This document shows positions 14,401-25,924 of a stretch of 64,000 nucleotides of DNA, one piece after another (the stretch's first letter is position 1; each line of letters opens with the position of its first letter). Below the pieces are notes generated by a model. The model did no database searches. It was given only the letters and a program-made list of their open reading frames with translations, and was not told the DNA's origin. The DNA lies in assembly GCA_964036665.1 (NCBI GenBank), contig OZ038528.1, positions 19,145,245 through 19,209,244 on the forward strand, in the 5' to 3' direction. Made by a program: the position numbers and the translations under genes. This DNA is from Gordius sp. MW1 (Eukaryota; Nematomorpha; Gordioida; Gordea; Gordiidae).

Positions 14401-17400
14401 AATTTCTACTAATATAAAAACTTAATACTCGAAGTTCTCTTTTAATCGGAATCCTTCTTTTGGCATGCAAATAATTTATTTCCAAATAATTTAATTTAAT
14501 ATATACAAGACTTTTTTAATAACTAATAAAGGTTTATTTTAAATCATAGTATATAATACATGCAAAATATATTCAATAAATGAGCTGACCCTAAAAATTA
14601 TATTAAGCAGAAATTTACAACGCAAGAAATAATTAAATGAATTCAATAAAAAATCAAATCGTATGTATGGCAAAACTGAGACCTATTACCCGACGCGAAG
14701 GGATTTGGTGCAATAATCTCCATGGATGAAACACGGTCCAAGTCAATGACCTTAAACAGGGGCGAAGGCAAGGCAGCAGGGCCGGAAGGGATTGCTGGGA
14801 TGGGTCTTTCGAAATTTTCCGGAAAACAAATATGGCGTACCGCCGGCCCAGGATCCTCCGCCATATTGGATTCTTCCGGTCGGGTGTTAACCGGTTCGCT
14901 AGGAGGGATTCCTCCTCCTCCTCCTACGAGCAGTAATCGAGGCGGGCGCAAAATACTCGAGGAAACGTAGTGCCCTAAAAATGGCGGACATTCGGACTCC
15001 TCTTCCCCCGTTCCTTGGGTCAATGCGAAGGTTCGATCTTTGTGTTGTCCCGCGATGAGACGGGGTGACGCGAATATCGTATCCTTCCGCGCTCGCTTGA
15101 TCGGTTTACCACCGCACTTCCGGACATCAATAATTCCTCCGCCGTCGTGGCCGCCATGTTGAGAGGGGGCGGCGGACTTTCGATAGGCCGGGAGCCGTTT
15201 AGATTTGTAAATTTTGGCGGGCAGCCTTTTGTCAGCCCCATTATTTTGGTTAATTGATGTCGGGGTTTTTGAAACTTGAGGGGTTGTTGAGTTTCTAAGA
15301 AAATAAGTGGGACCCATAAACAATAATGGATATTGGACTTGGGGGAGGTCAAAAAATTAAAGCCAACCAGCGGTCATTAGATAGTGTATTTGCGAAACCA
15401 AAATGCATAAGTCCACACCCATTAAAAACCCTTATAAGTTTCCTGTTCCACGATAATAATGCAAAAATTACAAGTTGGACAGGACAACCAAAAGCGAGCC
15501 CATAAATTGCATAGCAATAAATATAAGTTATTAGTGTTTAGCAAGAGTCCTGCACCACCCGTCAGTGGCATAGATTTATAATGCTATAGAATGGCGAACG
15601 GCTGTTTATTGCATTGAATTCATTAAGCAACACAGGCCGGCCACCATTTTTAGCAGGAGACAACACTAAAGTTAATGTGTAAATCTTCTATACAATTTTA
15701 CTACTCACAATGTAGTTTTAAAATATTCACCGAGCAGGAGTTTTTTCTTTGTTAGGGTCTTTTCTTATGTGATGTTATCTCAATATAACTTTCTAAAGAT
15801 AAATATTAAAATTTAACAAAGTAATTAGAGATGAGTTTGTTAATGTATAAGATGACGGACTACACCCTTACTCAACAATTATCAGTTCTTCCCCAGTCTA
15901 TAGTATTATTAGTCTATGTTCAGGGACCCTAGCCCGGTCTCAGGGTGGGCCGAGTTAGGACAAAAATTAATAAAATAGTGAATCAGGCTCGGTCTAAAAC
16001 TGTTACTAAGTAATAAAGTGCCAGTGAATGAAACAAAATTTGTTGCTCATGTAATTGGTATTTGTATTTATATATATATAATGAATATTTAGAAATGCAT
16101 TGATCTATTCAAATTAAGATATTAAGAGACAACTATCTTAACCCTCGAGTCGGCAAAGAAAACATTTTGTAAAAAAACCAATCAGACCTTCTATATAAAA
16201 AACCCAAAGAAACTTACTCTGACGGTTGATTTTTATCTCTCGTAGCCAGCCATTTAGGTAAGAGCTCGTTGATCACGTGATCGGAGTAAGCCTTATAAGC
16301 GGGCCCATCTTCTGGGTGTGGGCCTAGGTCTAAGCCCGCCTTCCAAAGTTCCCACCTCTCAGGTTGATATTTTTCTACGAACGGGTCCATCCCTATCCTC
16401 ACCATGTCTGGGCTGCACGTACACTATCGGAATAGGAAAAAAAATTCAATTTGGATATGCTTGAATCTTTCTATAACCCTAACGCTACTTTAGTCTGGTT
16501 AAAAATATATTAAAAAAGCTTTCAACCTAGGTATAACAAATTGTTATTGCTACAAGAAACTACTAGAAAGGCGAATGCTTTCGAAGTAGTTAATAGCTCG
16601 TCGCACGTCACATGAGAGGTAGACCACAGTATACCACACTTACATACAGCATCTCTTTAGGTAAATCACTTTTAAGTGAATGAATGTAGGGAAAAACTCA
16701 CCAAAGAGGCCCGTTTCCCGTATTCGACCCAACGGATGGAGGCGAAATTAGTTGATTCGGCACAATTGTAGCCGTGGTTGTAGCCTTGATGATAACCGTA
16801 GGGAAAAGTTATCATAAACTCCCCCGGTTCTTGTGTCACCTATTACAAATACAATTGAAGAATAAAGTTAAAATTAATGGGACTATAATAATGGCTGGGT
16901 TTTGTTAGGTCGACCTGCGGTTCGACTAAGGCTAACGGTCCGGTCCGTTTTTAAAATTTCGACTAAGTCTGGAGGTCGACTAAGAAAAACAGACTAAACC
17001 TTAGGCTAAAACTAAATTTCGACTCAGCAACACCTTTTATTTTTTTTAAATAAAAGCGGCATAATAAGTAATATTTATTTATTTGTACCTATCTCTGTTT
17101 TTTATTTCATGCAGTTTTTACAGCATGTGCGTGGCTAACCAGCATGCGCGCGATGATACATATAATAAGCCAAATTAACTCATATTAAGGCCACTCGTTA
17201 ACACCTGTTAAAGGAAGTACCTTATTGAAGGGTATGGAATATTTTTTGAGTATCAAAGGCGATATCAGAGTCATCTTGTGGCGTAAGAAGGCCCGACAAT
17301 TTTTAGCCGTAGCCGCAAAGTAGTTGGAGGCCAAGCGTTCTAGCCTGCGCCCGAACTGGGGTGGAATGCAATACCACGATTTGGGGGCTCCGAAATGCAA

Positions 17401-20400
17401 ATAATTTATGCTGTACAAGTCTATGTCTTCCGTGTGCCACGCGAATGACGTTTTCCACATACCTATACAAACATGATTGTAATTAAAAAGTTTATATTTA
17501 TGTCGAATCATCAAAAAAAGACGATTTTCGACCGACCAACTTAGAACAAGATAATTTTTGGTGAGAGTGTAAGCCTCATGTATTAGAGTAATTTCTGAAA
17601 ATTTTAACCATTTTGCACCTTTATTTTTTAAGTTATGGCCGTTCAAAGGGCCTAAATTACGCTCAAGCACGTTTTATAAATTTTACTATTTTTCTCGTAT
17701 TTTTGAAAGTAATGGCGCTATTCACTTAATTTTTGGTGCATTTATTCCCTAAAAAATTATCTATCCAAATAAGATTACTCATTCTTTCTTGCAAAACCCT
17801 AGCAGCTTGCAGCTCAGATCATTAATATATTCGTTATAGTTTACCGAGTTTTGATATTAAATTAAAACGCGTGGTCCGGATGGTCAGATAAATATAGATT
17901 TGTTTTATCCATCTGGTGATATATTTTGATTTTAGTTTGAGATTTTCAATGAGGTTCGAGCCAAGTCGCGTTAATAATTTGGAATCGGCTTTGCAGAACA
18001 ATTGAGTAACATATTGTCACAGTTATTTACTCGTTTTATTAATGACGCAGTATTGGGCGTAGCCAGGGGGGGGGGGTACCCCCCCCCTTATAAATCCATA
18101 AATTATTTAAAATTTTATATAATTATAGCTAGAATTTTTAAAAATTGACATTTTGCCCCTCCCTCAAAAAACGAGCCCATAAATTGCATAGAAATTATTG
18201 ATTATAAATTTGGCTGCGTTAAATTTGACATCCTTCTATTAAAATAGTTAAAATAGCTGTTCTGCGGGGGACGAGTGCGAAAATACCGAAATAGAGGTAA
18301 GCCGTGTTAACGCCCTCGATTCGGATACTGCTATCGCGTCGTATGTCGTCCAAGATGGTACCCAACCGATTAATGTTCCATTCGGAGATGTGGGGATCGT
18401 ATAGGCTGCCCGAAATATCGGCCCCGTATATGGCTTGGTTGTAGAGGATGTTGGCCCAGTACTTACGCTCCAAATCGTCGTAGTCCGAAAAGTGGGGAGT
18501 GCGATGCCTGCGAGTAAAACAGGTGATAACATACATTCATTCGTAACGGGTATTAAATTTCAGATGTTGGGTTAGATAAATTGGAGGGTAAAAATCGTTT
18601 GCTTTTTATAAAAGGGTATTTTTCGTTGAATCATCAACTCATTTTACACGCCTAATATTTTTATGGGTACTCTAAACAATGCTGGTAATTTTAGCTTAAT
18701 GAATTATAGAATAATTACCTTTAACATCGTTTTGGAATTAATAACAAACGAGGATCAGATTAAATAAATCTTTTTTTACAAAACTTGCTATTTTAAACAA
18801 ATGCCATTGCATAAATTATATTTCATATGAACACAAAATTCATGCTTATCATTGTAAAATTCATTAATTTAATCAAATTCCTAATAAACATTTCAGGTCT
18901 TCTTAATTTTTCAAACATAAATTGGTGGCGTCAATTGATAAATAAATAAAAGGTTAATTTGTTGCTAAATTAAACACGTAATAATTTTTCCAAGCTTTCA
19001 AGTAGGGTCAGTTTTAATTTTCCAGGTCGGGTCAGTGTTATAAAATAAAAATAGTGACTGTGTTAACCCTAGATATAGTATAAAGTAGAGACCTGCAAAG
19101 CCCGGCCCGGCCCGCGGGCCGGGCTTTTACTTAAAAATAAAACAAAGGGCCGGGCCTGGACGGGCCGTCGTATAACTTAACGGGCTCGGGCCGGGCCGAG
19201 ATAAACTTAAGGCCCGTTAAAAGCCCGTGAAAAACAATTTGATATAGCATAGAGGAAGGTGTTTTTTAATGTTCTTATTTATAATTGTTTTATGTATATT
19301 AAATTAACGAGGAAAGCTAAATTTTATTTATATCTTAGTTCATTAATTCATCAAAATATCAACCCACATTTTAAACGTTAAAGATATTTATACACGAGAT
19401 CCCATGAGCATAGCCAATTTAAATTAGAGGGGAGCAGTTTAGGTAGGGCAAAATTGTTTTCAAAACCAATAAATTTTGGATTTGGAGGGGGGGGCAGCTG
19501 CCCATCCTTGCATCCTCATTTAAACCATCTAGCAATATTGAGTGAATTAATTCAATATTATGTAAGATTATTTATATATATTCTCATTAAATTTAAAAAC
19601 AAATTTTAAAATTTATTTCTTGAAGTTACTTTTGTAAAATATCACCGTTTTTTTTATTTTTATCAATAAACTGAAATGGTGGAAAAGCAAAGAAGCTAAG
19701 TATATTAAAAACATTATAAACTTAAATAGAAGGGTTTTAAAGTCTATTTAGCTAGTTTATGGACCTCGAAGTGCCATTTGTAAAAAAATTTTTACCCGAA
19801 ACCGACCAGACCCTAAAGTTTAAAATTTTAAACCCGAACCTAACCCGGCTCCACCCGGAAGCGTTTAAATTTGTTTTCCCGAATCCCTCCCGATCGCGTT
19901 TAAAATTTTAATAACGCGAGAGTAAGAAAAATTGCCGTGTATAAAATTTAATCGCCAAATTAAAGTACGATTTATAAAACTAATTGATACCACAGATGAT
20001 TTGTATTACTAAATTTATCTGAATGATTTATTATAGAGGTGTATAAATATGATAGCATATCTACAATATCGAGTCACATTTAATTTGGAATGTATAGTTT
20101 TGCAAATGAACCATTTATTAATTTTAAACTTGCTTTTATTTGTTTTATGCATTTACATTTATGTAGTTTAAATTAATAATGAACTACCTCTTCATATTAT
20201 TAAAATAAAATTCAAAAATATTATTTTGTTGATATATTTTATCTCTCAAATTTAAATTTGCGTGAAATTAAAACAATCCGATTTAAAAAAAACAAAGGTA
20301 TTTAATTACCTAAATAAAATAACTTCAATTATACATTTCGATATTAATCAAAAAATATTATATACATAATAGCATTCATTTAAAAGATATGTCCCGTGTA

Positions 20401-23400
20401 TTTTGCAATGTAAAATTCATAAGTGATCCGACACTTTAAATCCAACCCGACGCGAAAACATTTTAAAATTTTCAGCCCGAACCCGATCCGAAACCATTTT
20501 TGATTTTCAACCCAAACCCGAGGGTCGGGTTTGGGGTCACCCATGAAAGTCTCTAAAGTCGCCTCTTAAAAGATAGAAGATCGCGTCAGATCGGAAATTA
20601 TTAATTTATTATTTTTACAATATTTTAATTCACATTTTAACACATACATATTGTTTACCATATAGATAAAAAAAATTTAAAAAAAGTAAAAGTTTTTACG
20701 GGCCCGGGCAGAGTTTTGTATAAAATTACCGGGCCGGGCCCGGGCTTATAATTTAATATTTTGACGGGCCCGGGCCGAGCTTTTAAATTTTTATTACGGG
20801 CGGGCCGACTGACCTAAAAGGCCTTTTGCAGGTCTCTAGTACAAAGTTCAGGGGTGGGGGTTAGGTGTGGTAAGACGTAGATGTATAGATTGCTTTTCTT
20901 CATATCAAATCAACCAAAAATTTTATAAACACGAAAACAAAAACGTATTTCTTATTGCTACCCCAAGATATAAGGTTGATTACAACTGAGGACGAAGTTC
21001 GAGAGTCTAAGAGAGCTTTTTATTTGTACTTGTTGTATATTGCAAAGATTATTTTGACGCAAAGTAAAACATAACAAGTATTAAAAAGTGTTGTAAAAAG
21101 GGTGAGTTTCATTTGGTCGACCTTTGATTGAACTAAGACTACGGTCGACTATGGTCTATTTTTCAAGTTTCGACTAACCCTAGAGGTCGACTTAGGAGAA
21201 CAGACCAAAAAATCTTTGATCATTTTATGTTTAGTCGATTAGAACAAAAGGCCGACCTAACGAAACCCGACCGTTTTTACGACACTAGTTAAGGGTGGGG
21301 GAGATGTATTTCTCATATACTTTCAAAACACTAATATTTCGCTGGCTTTTTTTAGAATTCGAAGAAAAACTACATGAAAAGGCTAATAATAAATGTAATT
21401 GGAGTAATTCTGCACCATAAAACTAAGTCAAATTGCTGGCATAAGATAATTTTCGTGCGCTTATATCTGATATTACAGGTAGTATATTTTATTTTATATA
21501 ATTTTCATATGTTTTCACAATTGTTTAGTGTTTGAAAACGTGCTTCATTTAAAAAGTTTAATCTATGCTATACTAACCTGTAAAAAGGAAATGAAATCAT
21601 TATATTGATTAAATTTAGTGAGATAAAATCATGGGCGCAGCCAACATTGGATTTAGAGGGGGGCACTAATGATTAAGGAAGGGGCAAAATGATAATTTTT
21701 CGAAATTTTAGCCCTACTTTTAATAAATTTCAACTAATTTTTGAATTTAGAGGGGAGCAGCCGCCCCTTCCTCCCCCCCCCCCCGCTACGCCCATGGATT
21801 AAGTAGTCTCGAAACTAAATTATGATCATCATTTACTTTTCGGAATGGGCTAATTTCTTAAACTCGCGCACGATCATTGGTTTTTTTTGAATATTGAATT
21901 GCGTGTATATGCCACTCTTGCCAGAAACCATTTGAGATATCGGGGCAGGTATGATCATATCATCAAATTTATCATAGTCTTGGCTAACGGGTTTCCATTC
22001 TGATGGTGGTATGACCTTTAATAAATTTTTCCATGAAAATCAATATAAAAATAAGTGTTTTGTGGATGAATGACGAAGATTACTTAAATTTGTTAAAGCC
22101 TAATTTATATTATTTTGCAAAATAATACATTTGTCCGTATATTATTATTTGTATATACATGATGTATAAGGTAGTGTTGTAAAAATGGCTGGGTTTTGTT
22201 TGGTCGACTTTTCGTTGAATAAACATGGACAGACCATAGCTATTTTTCTCGTATCGGTGCAATCAACCAAAGTTTAACTAACCAAATATCTATGAATGTC
22301 TATGAATATTTAACGAAAATGCTCCTTGAAAGGGGTTTACAGAGACGAAAACGTTGGGGATAGTGTTTTAGGTCGGGGTTTTATAGGGTTAGGGTTAGAT
22401 GCACACATTTCAATCAACAAATGCATTTTCGTAGACAATCGTAGACATTTATTTGTTTTATGCTTTTTGGTCAAATGCAACTGAATCTATTTTTCTTAGT
22501 AGCATAAACAGACAAAAGGTTCTTTGATAGAACTTTTGGTCTGTTTATATTTAGTTGACTAAAATCAAAGGTTGACCAAACAAAACCTAGCCGTTTTCAC
22601 AACACTAGGCTAAGGCCATTTTTAATCACATATAAAAAATGCTTAAGTCAAAAATCTGAACAAATAAATATATATATATATAGCATTGTTATTGTATGGA
22701 TTGATATGTTAAATTTTGGATAAATTTGACAATGTATTAATAAAAAATTAATATTGTATCTATAGAAAAAAATCTGCTGCTTAATGAAAGTTTTTTTTAC
22801 TGGTTCAACATTTTTTTAATTCAATCAAACCTAAAATAATCTCTTGTTTTTCCTATTGTGAAAACAAATTAAACAAAGTAATATGAATATAATAATCATT
22901 TGGCAACATAAAATTCTTAAGCATCTTACAGTTTTATATGGTAATAAATACTAACTTTTTTGCCAATTGACCACATATAGTTCCAATATAAGGTCACGTA
23001 TTAGCAAGTAATTTATGCTAAGTACTTATTATCGTTGGCCAAATAAAAACATACTATATGCCTTAATAATAATTTTATTTCAAAAAAAAGCAAGATCAAT
23101 GTCTAGTAACTTTTATGCAAATTACTACCTAATTTATATTTAAAATAAAAAACAACTAAAGCTGATAGTGTATATTTGAAAAATTTAAAGCGATGATAAT
23201 TTAATTTGAATAGATAGCAATGAATATTTTTTTATAAGAATAAAAATTTTCAAATGGTTAATATTTGAAGAACTGTATATGCTTACTAGATACAATACAG
23301 CAAGATATAAAAAAGGTAATCTGTAACATATTAATCATATTTTTACTTTTGCCAGTCCTGCTTTATGAGCACCACATGACTCCATATAAGTTATGTATTT

Positions 23401-23490
23401 ATTAAAATCTCTGAATTCCTCCATTGTTGGTCTAAAGACCATAATCTGTGGAATACCAACTTGGCTACTAACGCCCCCATATTCATTCAT
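6991..23490 (-). CDS. KDM4: Lysine-specific histone demethylase 4 (JMJD2 family), complete
   Basis: Fifteen exons (23490-23347, 22015-21837, 18507-18287, 17462-17221, 16839-16702, 16423-16218, 15294-14690, 13781-13501, 12556-12377, 12296-12056, 11740-11493, 9024-8818, 8451-8293, 7762-7643, 7164-6991) join in consistent phase to a 1114-aa ORF. That is close to vertebrate KDM4A (about 1060 aa). Order: JmjN, JmjC, disordered linker, PHD, extended PHD, double Tudor. The family removes methyl groups from H3K9me2/3 and H3K36me2/3 using Fe(II) and 2-oxoglutarate in the nucleus. Fe ligands H191, E193 and H279 and the zinc ligands C309/C311 (CTC) are present at the spacing of KDM4A, so the enzyme looks active. 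The start ATG at 23490 gives MNEYGG just ahead of the conserved [16 protein letters not shown]. No frameshift or stop was met. Introns hold many transposons. Confidence 0.96.
8495..8805. repeat. TCGCGATTAA-rich repeat in KDM4 intron 12
   Basis: About 300 bp with recurring TTCGCGATTAAACGAT-like words on both strands, starting near AGGCCTGAAAAATCGCG and ending near TAGGCCCCCCCCC next to the exon at 9024-8818. Possibly a decayed hAT-like element; no target duplication was found. Confidence 0.35.
9085..10760 (+). repeat. Satellite complex (copy 1): GA-rich head, CCAATGG hairpin array, 62-bp array
   Basis: Starts with the hairpin CTCGGGCCTTCGGCCCTC at about 9091, followed by a purine tract of GGGAA units (9105-9175) and the word ATTTATGGGCGAGAAAGG. 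Then comes an array with a period of roughly 100-130 bp, each unit carrying GGCCAATGGTCA...CCATTGGTCAG (near 9533, 9633, 9738, 9848, 9980, 10105, 10384). CCAATGG and CCATTGG are reverse complements, so each unit can fold into a 7-bp-stem hairpin. Units also share GCAGCCAGCGGACGGCC. The same complex recurs at 62985-64000 (+) and reversed at 30660-31280. It lies inside a KDM4 intron. Confidence 0.85.
10225..10745 (+). repeat. 62-bp AT-rich minisatellite
   Basis: Five copies of a roughly 60-bp unit starting ACTAGTTAAATTGCATAGCA and ending in TTTATGTTTATTATATAAC, near 10228, 10505, 10566, 10624 and 10686. The first is separated from the rest by another CCAATGG unit, so the two repeats were amplified together. 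Each occurrence of CTCCGGGATTCTAACCC just upstream resembles, on the - strand, a Pol III B-box. Confidence 0.85.
10775..10860 (+). repeat. Short direct duplication GAGATGAGGGGTGGGGCACC
   Basis: Two copies of about 38 bp in tandem (near 10787 and 10825), each with GAGATGAGGGGTGGGGCACC followed by CTCTT and CATGCAT. Confidence 0.75.
10992..11118. mobile_element. hAT-type MITE, family A
   Basis: 127-bp copy with both ends intact (CATGGGCGTAGCCAGG ... CCTGGCTACGCCCATG). Flanks TCAATGAA and TTAATGAA form an 8-bp target duplication with one mismatch. G9 and G11 runs lie inside. Located in the KDM4 intron between exons 11 and 12. Confidence 0.9.
12810..13320. mobile_element. hAT-type non-autonomous element, GGCCCG-rich ends
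   Basis: 511-bp element with inverted ends TAGAGCCCTGCA ... TGCAGGGCTCTA and a perfect 8-bp duplication TACCTATA (12802-12809 and 13321-13328). The subterminal DNA is full of GGCCCG words (CGGCCCGAGCCCGGCCCG), as in the larger hAT at 19086-20838. No ORF; inserted in the KDM4 intron between exons 8 and 9. Confidence 0.92.
14690..15294 (-). other. KDM4: KDM4 exon 7: long disordered linker
   Basis: A 605-bp exon, the largest of the gene, with acceptor after TTTTCTTAG and a phase-1 exit into exon 8. The encoded ~202 residues are rich in P, S, G, K and R (for example SGPAALPSP and a run of five glycines) with no recognisable domain, as in the linker between JmjC and PHD of other KDM4 proteins. 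The GC content is visibly higher than in the flanking introns. Confidence 0.85.
15474..15535 (+). repeat. Dispersed GGACAACCAAAA-CGAGCCCATAAATTGCATAGCAAT repeat
   Basis: A short word set (GACAACCAAAA, then GAGCCCATAAATTGCATAGC) also found at 10905-10970, 18165-18200 and, reversed, near 47220-47285. It looks like the conserved end of a short interspersed repeat. Confidence 0.6.
16885..17035. mobile_element. hAT-type MITE, family B, fragment
   Basis: Begins AATGGCTGGGTTTTGTTAGG followed by TCGACC and contains paired GGTCGACTAAGAAAAACAGAC words, as in the intact family-B copies at 57936-58141 and 22172-22607. The right end is truncated. In KDM4 intron 4. Confidence 0.65.
18055..18200. mobile_element. 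Family-A MITE fragment fused to a dispersed repeat
   Basis: Left end TGGGCGTAGCCAGG with a G run directly followed by a C run (can fold back), then family-A interior. The right end is replaced by ACGAGCCCATAAATTGCATAG, the repeat at 15474-15535. In KDM4 intron 3. Confidence 0.65.
19086..20838. mobile_element. hAT-type element, 1.75 kb, no ORF
   Basis: Inverted ends TAGAGACCTGCAAAG ... CTTTTGCAGGTCTCTA, flanked by GTATAAAG (19078-19085) and GTACAAAG (20839-20846), an 8-bp duplication with one mismatch. Both ends carry dense GGGCCGGGC words. A second set of ACCCGAACCC-type words (19790-19890 and 20440-20540) suggests another decayed element nested inside. No transposase reading frame remains. 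It occupies KDM4 intron 2. Confidence 0.9.
21093..21290. mobile_element. hAT-type MITE, family B
   Basis: About 200 bp, from AGTGTTGTAAAAAGGGTGAG to CGACCGTTTTTACGACACTA, with internal TTTGGTCGACC / GGCCGACCTAACGAAA pairing. The target duplication is not clear. KDM4 intron 2. Confidence 0.75.
21630..21796. mobile_element. hAT-type MITE, family A
   Basis: 167-bp copy (CATGGGCGCAGCCAAC ... CCCGCTACGCCCATG) with flanks GATAAAAT and GATTAAGT matching at 6 of 8 positions. It ends 40 bp from the KDM4 exon 2 donor. Confidence 0.82.
22172..22607. mobile_element. hAT-type MITE, family B, with nested telomere-like insert
   Basis: Ends TAGTGTTGTAAAAATGGCTG and CTAGCCGTTTTCACAACACTA, flanks GTATAAGG and GGCTAAGG (6 of 8 identical). 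It is twice the size of the 206-bp copy at 57936 because a palindrome-armed segment with GGGTTAGGGTTAG is inserted at about 22290-22460. In KDM4 intron 1. Confidence 0.82.
22350..22404 (+). repeat. Telomere-like cassette, copy 1
   Basis: GGGATAGTGTTTTAGGTC, then GGGTTAGGGTTAGATGCACA. The same words occur in the same order at 27235-27310 (reversed) and 38561-38634. Here the arms are the inverted words ACGAAAATGC and GCATTTTCGT. Confidence 0.7.
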
Positions 23491-23914
23491 TGGAATAATA
23501 AACGCTTTAATACGTTATAAATATATGTCCAAAACCGTTAGTATACACAAGATTCGTTACATTTAATGTGATACACTTCTCAAATTAATGTAATTTAAAG
23601 GTAGACTATTCTATTGTTAAGGGTAAATGAAAAATATAAAAATTGAAGTTATAGTAATAATAAACTTGTACAAAGTTCTACATCGTCTATATATAGTATA
23701 GCGCTATGTCCCTTGATTTTAAATAATTTATAGGTCAATTAATTAATAAAATTTTTACATTAACAATGGTAATTTTACTTCTATTACTTTCTATATATAA
23801 AACTCAAAAAGTATCAAAAGTAAAACAAATAATTTTTTCATATATCACATTAAATATGTATAAACACCAAAGAATGCCAAAATTTTAAAGTGATTTAACT
23901 TGCGTCACATACCA

Positions 23915-25208
23915 TAGAAGGCGCGTAGCGAGGATTTACTCAGGGGGGGAGGGGAAGCTGCCAAAAAAATTTTGGCTTTTTATTTTTAATCAAAAATAAT
24001 AATTAAACGACAAAAATTCGCCCGCTGCTGGGCCCACTCGTCCAAGGAGCCGGGCAAGCAACCGTCGTAATTAAGATTTTCAATTAGGCCTGGGCGGGCG
24101 CCACAACAATGAGATTTTTTATAGTTTACTATTTTTTGTCACGTTTTTGTTTATAAAAATTATTGAATTTAATCAAAAAATTTCGAAGACAAAATTAATG
24201 CTTGAAATTTAAAAGCAACATTTTGGGCGCGGCTATTATGAAACCGAGATGGATTCTAGCAGACAATTTCGGACAAATATGATAAATGATAAAGGTATTA
24301 ATTCTATATATAATAAGGAACATTATCAAAAATGGTTATTTAATTTTTCATTAGCCCACCGATTGTCATTTAGAGATTTCACCTGAATTAGGAGAGTTAC
24401 CTATGATTCGTTAATATTGCTATTCATTCCATCGATGTCTTAACATTCTATCTTTTGAATAAGCTTCTAACCTCTTAATTATGGAAAACCCACGATCATT
24501 GATGCATGTGGTGTTAAGAAGACAAAAAATGTAATTAAAGATTTTGGTAAAAATTTTATTCATAAATAAATATAAAGTCTTTTATCTGACTAAATATTTT
24601 TAACTCATTTAATATTTTATTTACATCAATTTTTGTTGAATTTTTGCTTGGGGGGGGGCCTTGGCTACGCAACTGATCTACAACATTGTTTATAACTATA
24701 GGTGAGACGTTTTCATCTACATCTTTAAACAAAAACAAGGTATTAAAAATTATTTATATATAGGATAGGATCGATAATCATAAATAACATTTATTTTGAT
24801 AGTCATTGATGAATTAGGTTTGAATATGCATATGTTTTGTCTGTATATGCTCAAGTAACAACTTAAAAAATAAACCATAATAATTATAAGAATTGAACAA
24901 TTAATTACTATATTAAACAAAATCACTTAGTTAGCCACTTGCTGGGGCGGTCTGGTGTTTTCACGCAAAATATTCAACCAATTTTTTTTTTCATATCAAT
25001 TTTCAAAATCATATTCGGAATTTTACATTGCATTTTGTCAAAAATTAAATTAATCTAGATTTTTATATGTGTCGTAAAATCTTTTATGCAACTAAACCAT
25101 AATATTTTAAACACGTAATTTAGTTATAAAAAAACTTCAATTTTTTGCCAAGGGGGGGGGGCGGAATAGTCCCGCCTCTCCCGCCTCCCCCTTGTTACGC
25201 GCCTGCTA
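23915..25208. mobile_element. TIR element with GGCGCGTA ends, about 1.3 kb
   Basis: Left end ATAGAAGGCGCGTAGCGAGG and right end CCTTGTTACGCGCCTGCTAT are imperfect inverted copies, each next to a G/C homopolymer region as in family A. No target duplication was found and no transposase frame. It lies upstream of KDM4. Internally it holds GGGCGGGCGCC words (about 24090) and a partial family-A end (about 24645-24670). Confidence 0.6.
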
Positions 25209-25924
25209 TTAAAGAACTTTCATTATATAGAAAACAAATACGAAGGATATGTTAATATTTTATATTTTTATGCAAGCAAGCCATACCAATAGCCTCGCTT
25301 GCTTTATCCTGGGGGGGGGGGGGCGACCTTTAACTTCACACAAGTGGGCTAGGGTCAAGGCAATTTAAAAAATTCTAAAAAGCCATTTGTTAAACTTAAT
25401 AGTCAAATATTCTTTATATCTTTAAAAAATTGCTGAAACTCTTCCCTGTTCTATACTAAGATCTTCCTTCTTTCGCTTGGTTTACACTATGAGTAAACAA
25501 AATAAGACCTGCAATGGGCCACAATCAGCCCGCCTGTTGCAACTTTGATAGCCCAAACCCGGCCGAGATCTATTAAAATAATAAATAACAGCTTTAAGCC
25601 CGTACTTTTTATTTAGCATTCGCCCCGGGCCCGTATACAGACATAGTTCTTTAGCTTTTTTATAAATTCAATTGAAATTCATTTATAGAAATATCTAAAC
25701 AATTTTAATCTATTATTAATAATTATGTAAAAAGAATTCTTATTATTTGATGCGGGGGTTAAAGGGGTAATGAGGGCCAGTTATTGGAGGTAAATTGTTA
25801 GAGGGAAGGCAGATTAGGGGAGGATGCGAACTTTTAATTAGATGGAGTTTTTCTACTTTTTATTATATGCAAAAGCAAATACAAAAGAATTGATTAATGA
25901 ATGCATCATGCAAAACATAGTGTT

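Larger units (their letters stand above)
16218..18507 (-). other. KDM4: KDM4 exons 3-6: JmjC catalytic core
   Basis: Exon 3 (18507-18287) encodes [10 protein letters not shown] and [11 protein letters not shown]. Exon 4 (17462-17221) carries [12 protein letters not shown] with the first two iron ligands, then [14 protein letters not shown] and [11 protein letters not shown]. Exon 5 (16839-16702) holds [20 protein letters not shown] with the third ligand. Exon 6 (16423-16218) starts [20 protein letters not shown] with the zinc-binding CxC. The Fe and 2-oxoglutarate pocket residues visible here match the canonical family. Confidence 0.95.
21837..23490 (-). other. KDM4: KDM4 exons 1-2: JmjN domain and linker to JmjC
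   Basis: Exon 1 (23490-23347) has the start codon and the JmjN core [18 protein letters not shown], ending GLAK. Exon 2 (22015-21837) continues with VIPPSEWKP and [18 protein letters not shown], then [20 protein letters not shown], the segment that links JmjN to JmjC in this family. Junctions are phase 0 (1/2) and phase 2 (2/3). The intervening intron holds a family-B MITE with a telomere-like cassette. Confidence 0.93.

Noticed and set aside
14722-14970. + strand open frame opposite KDM4 exon 7
   Set aside because: It is a shadow of the proline/glycine-rich coding exon on the other strand.
24556-24738. 60-aa - strand frame
   Set aside because: No family motif; it crosses a G-run of a transposon fragment.
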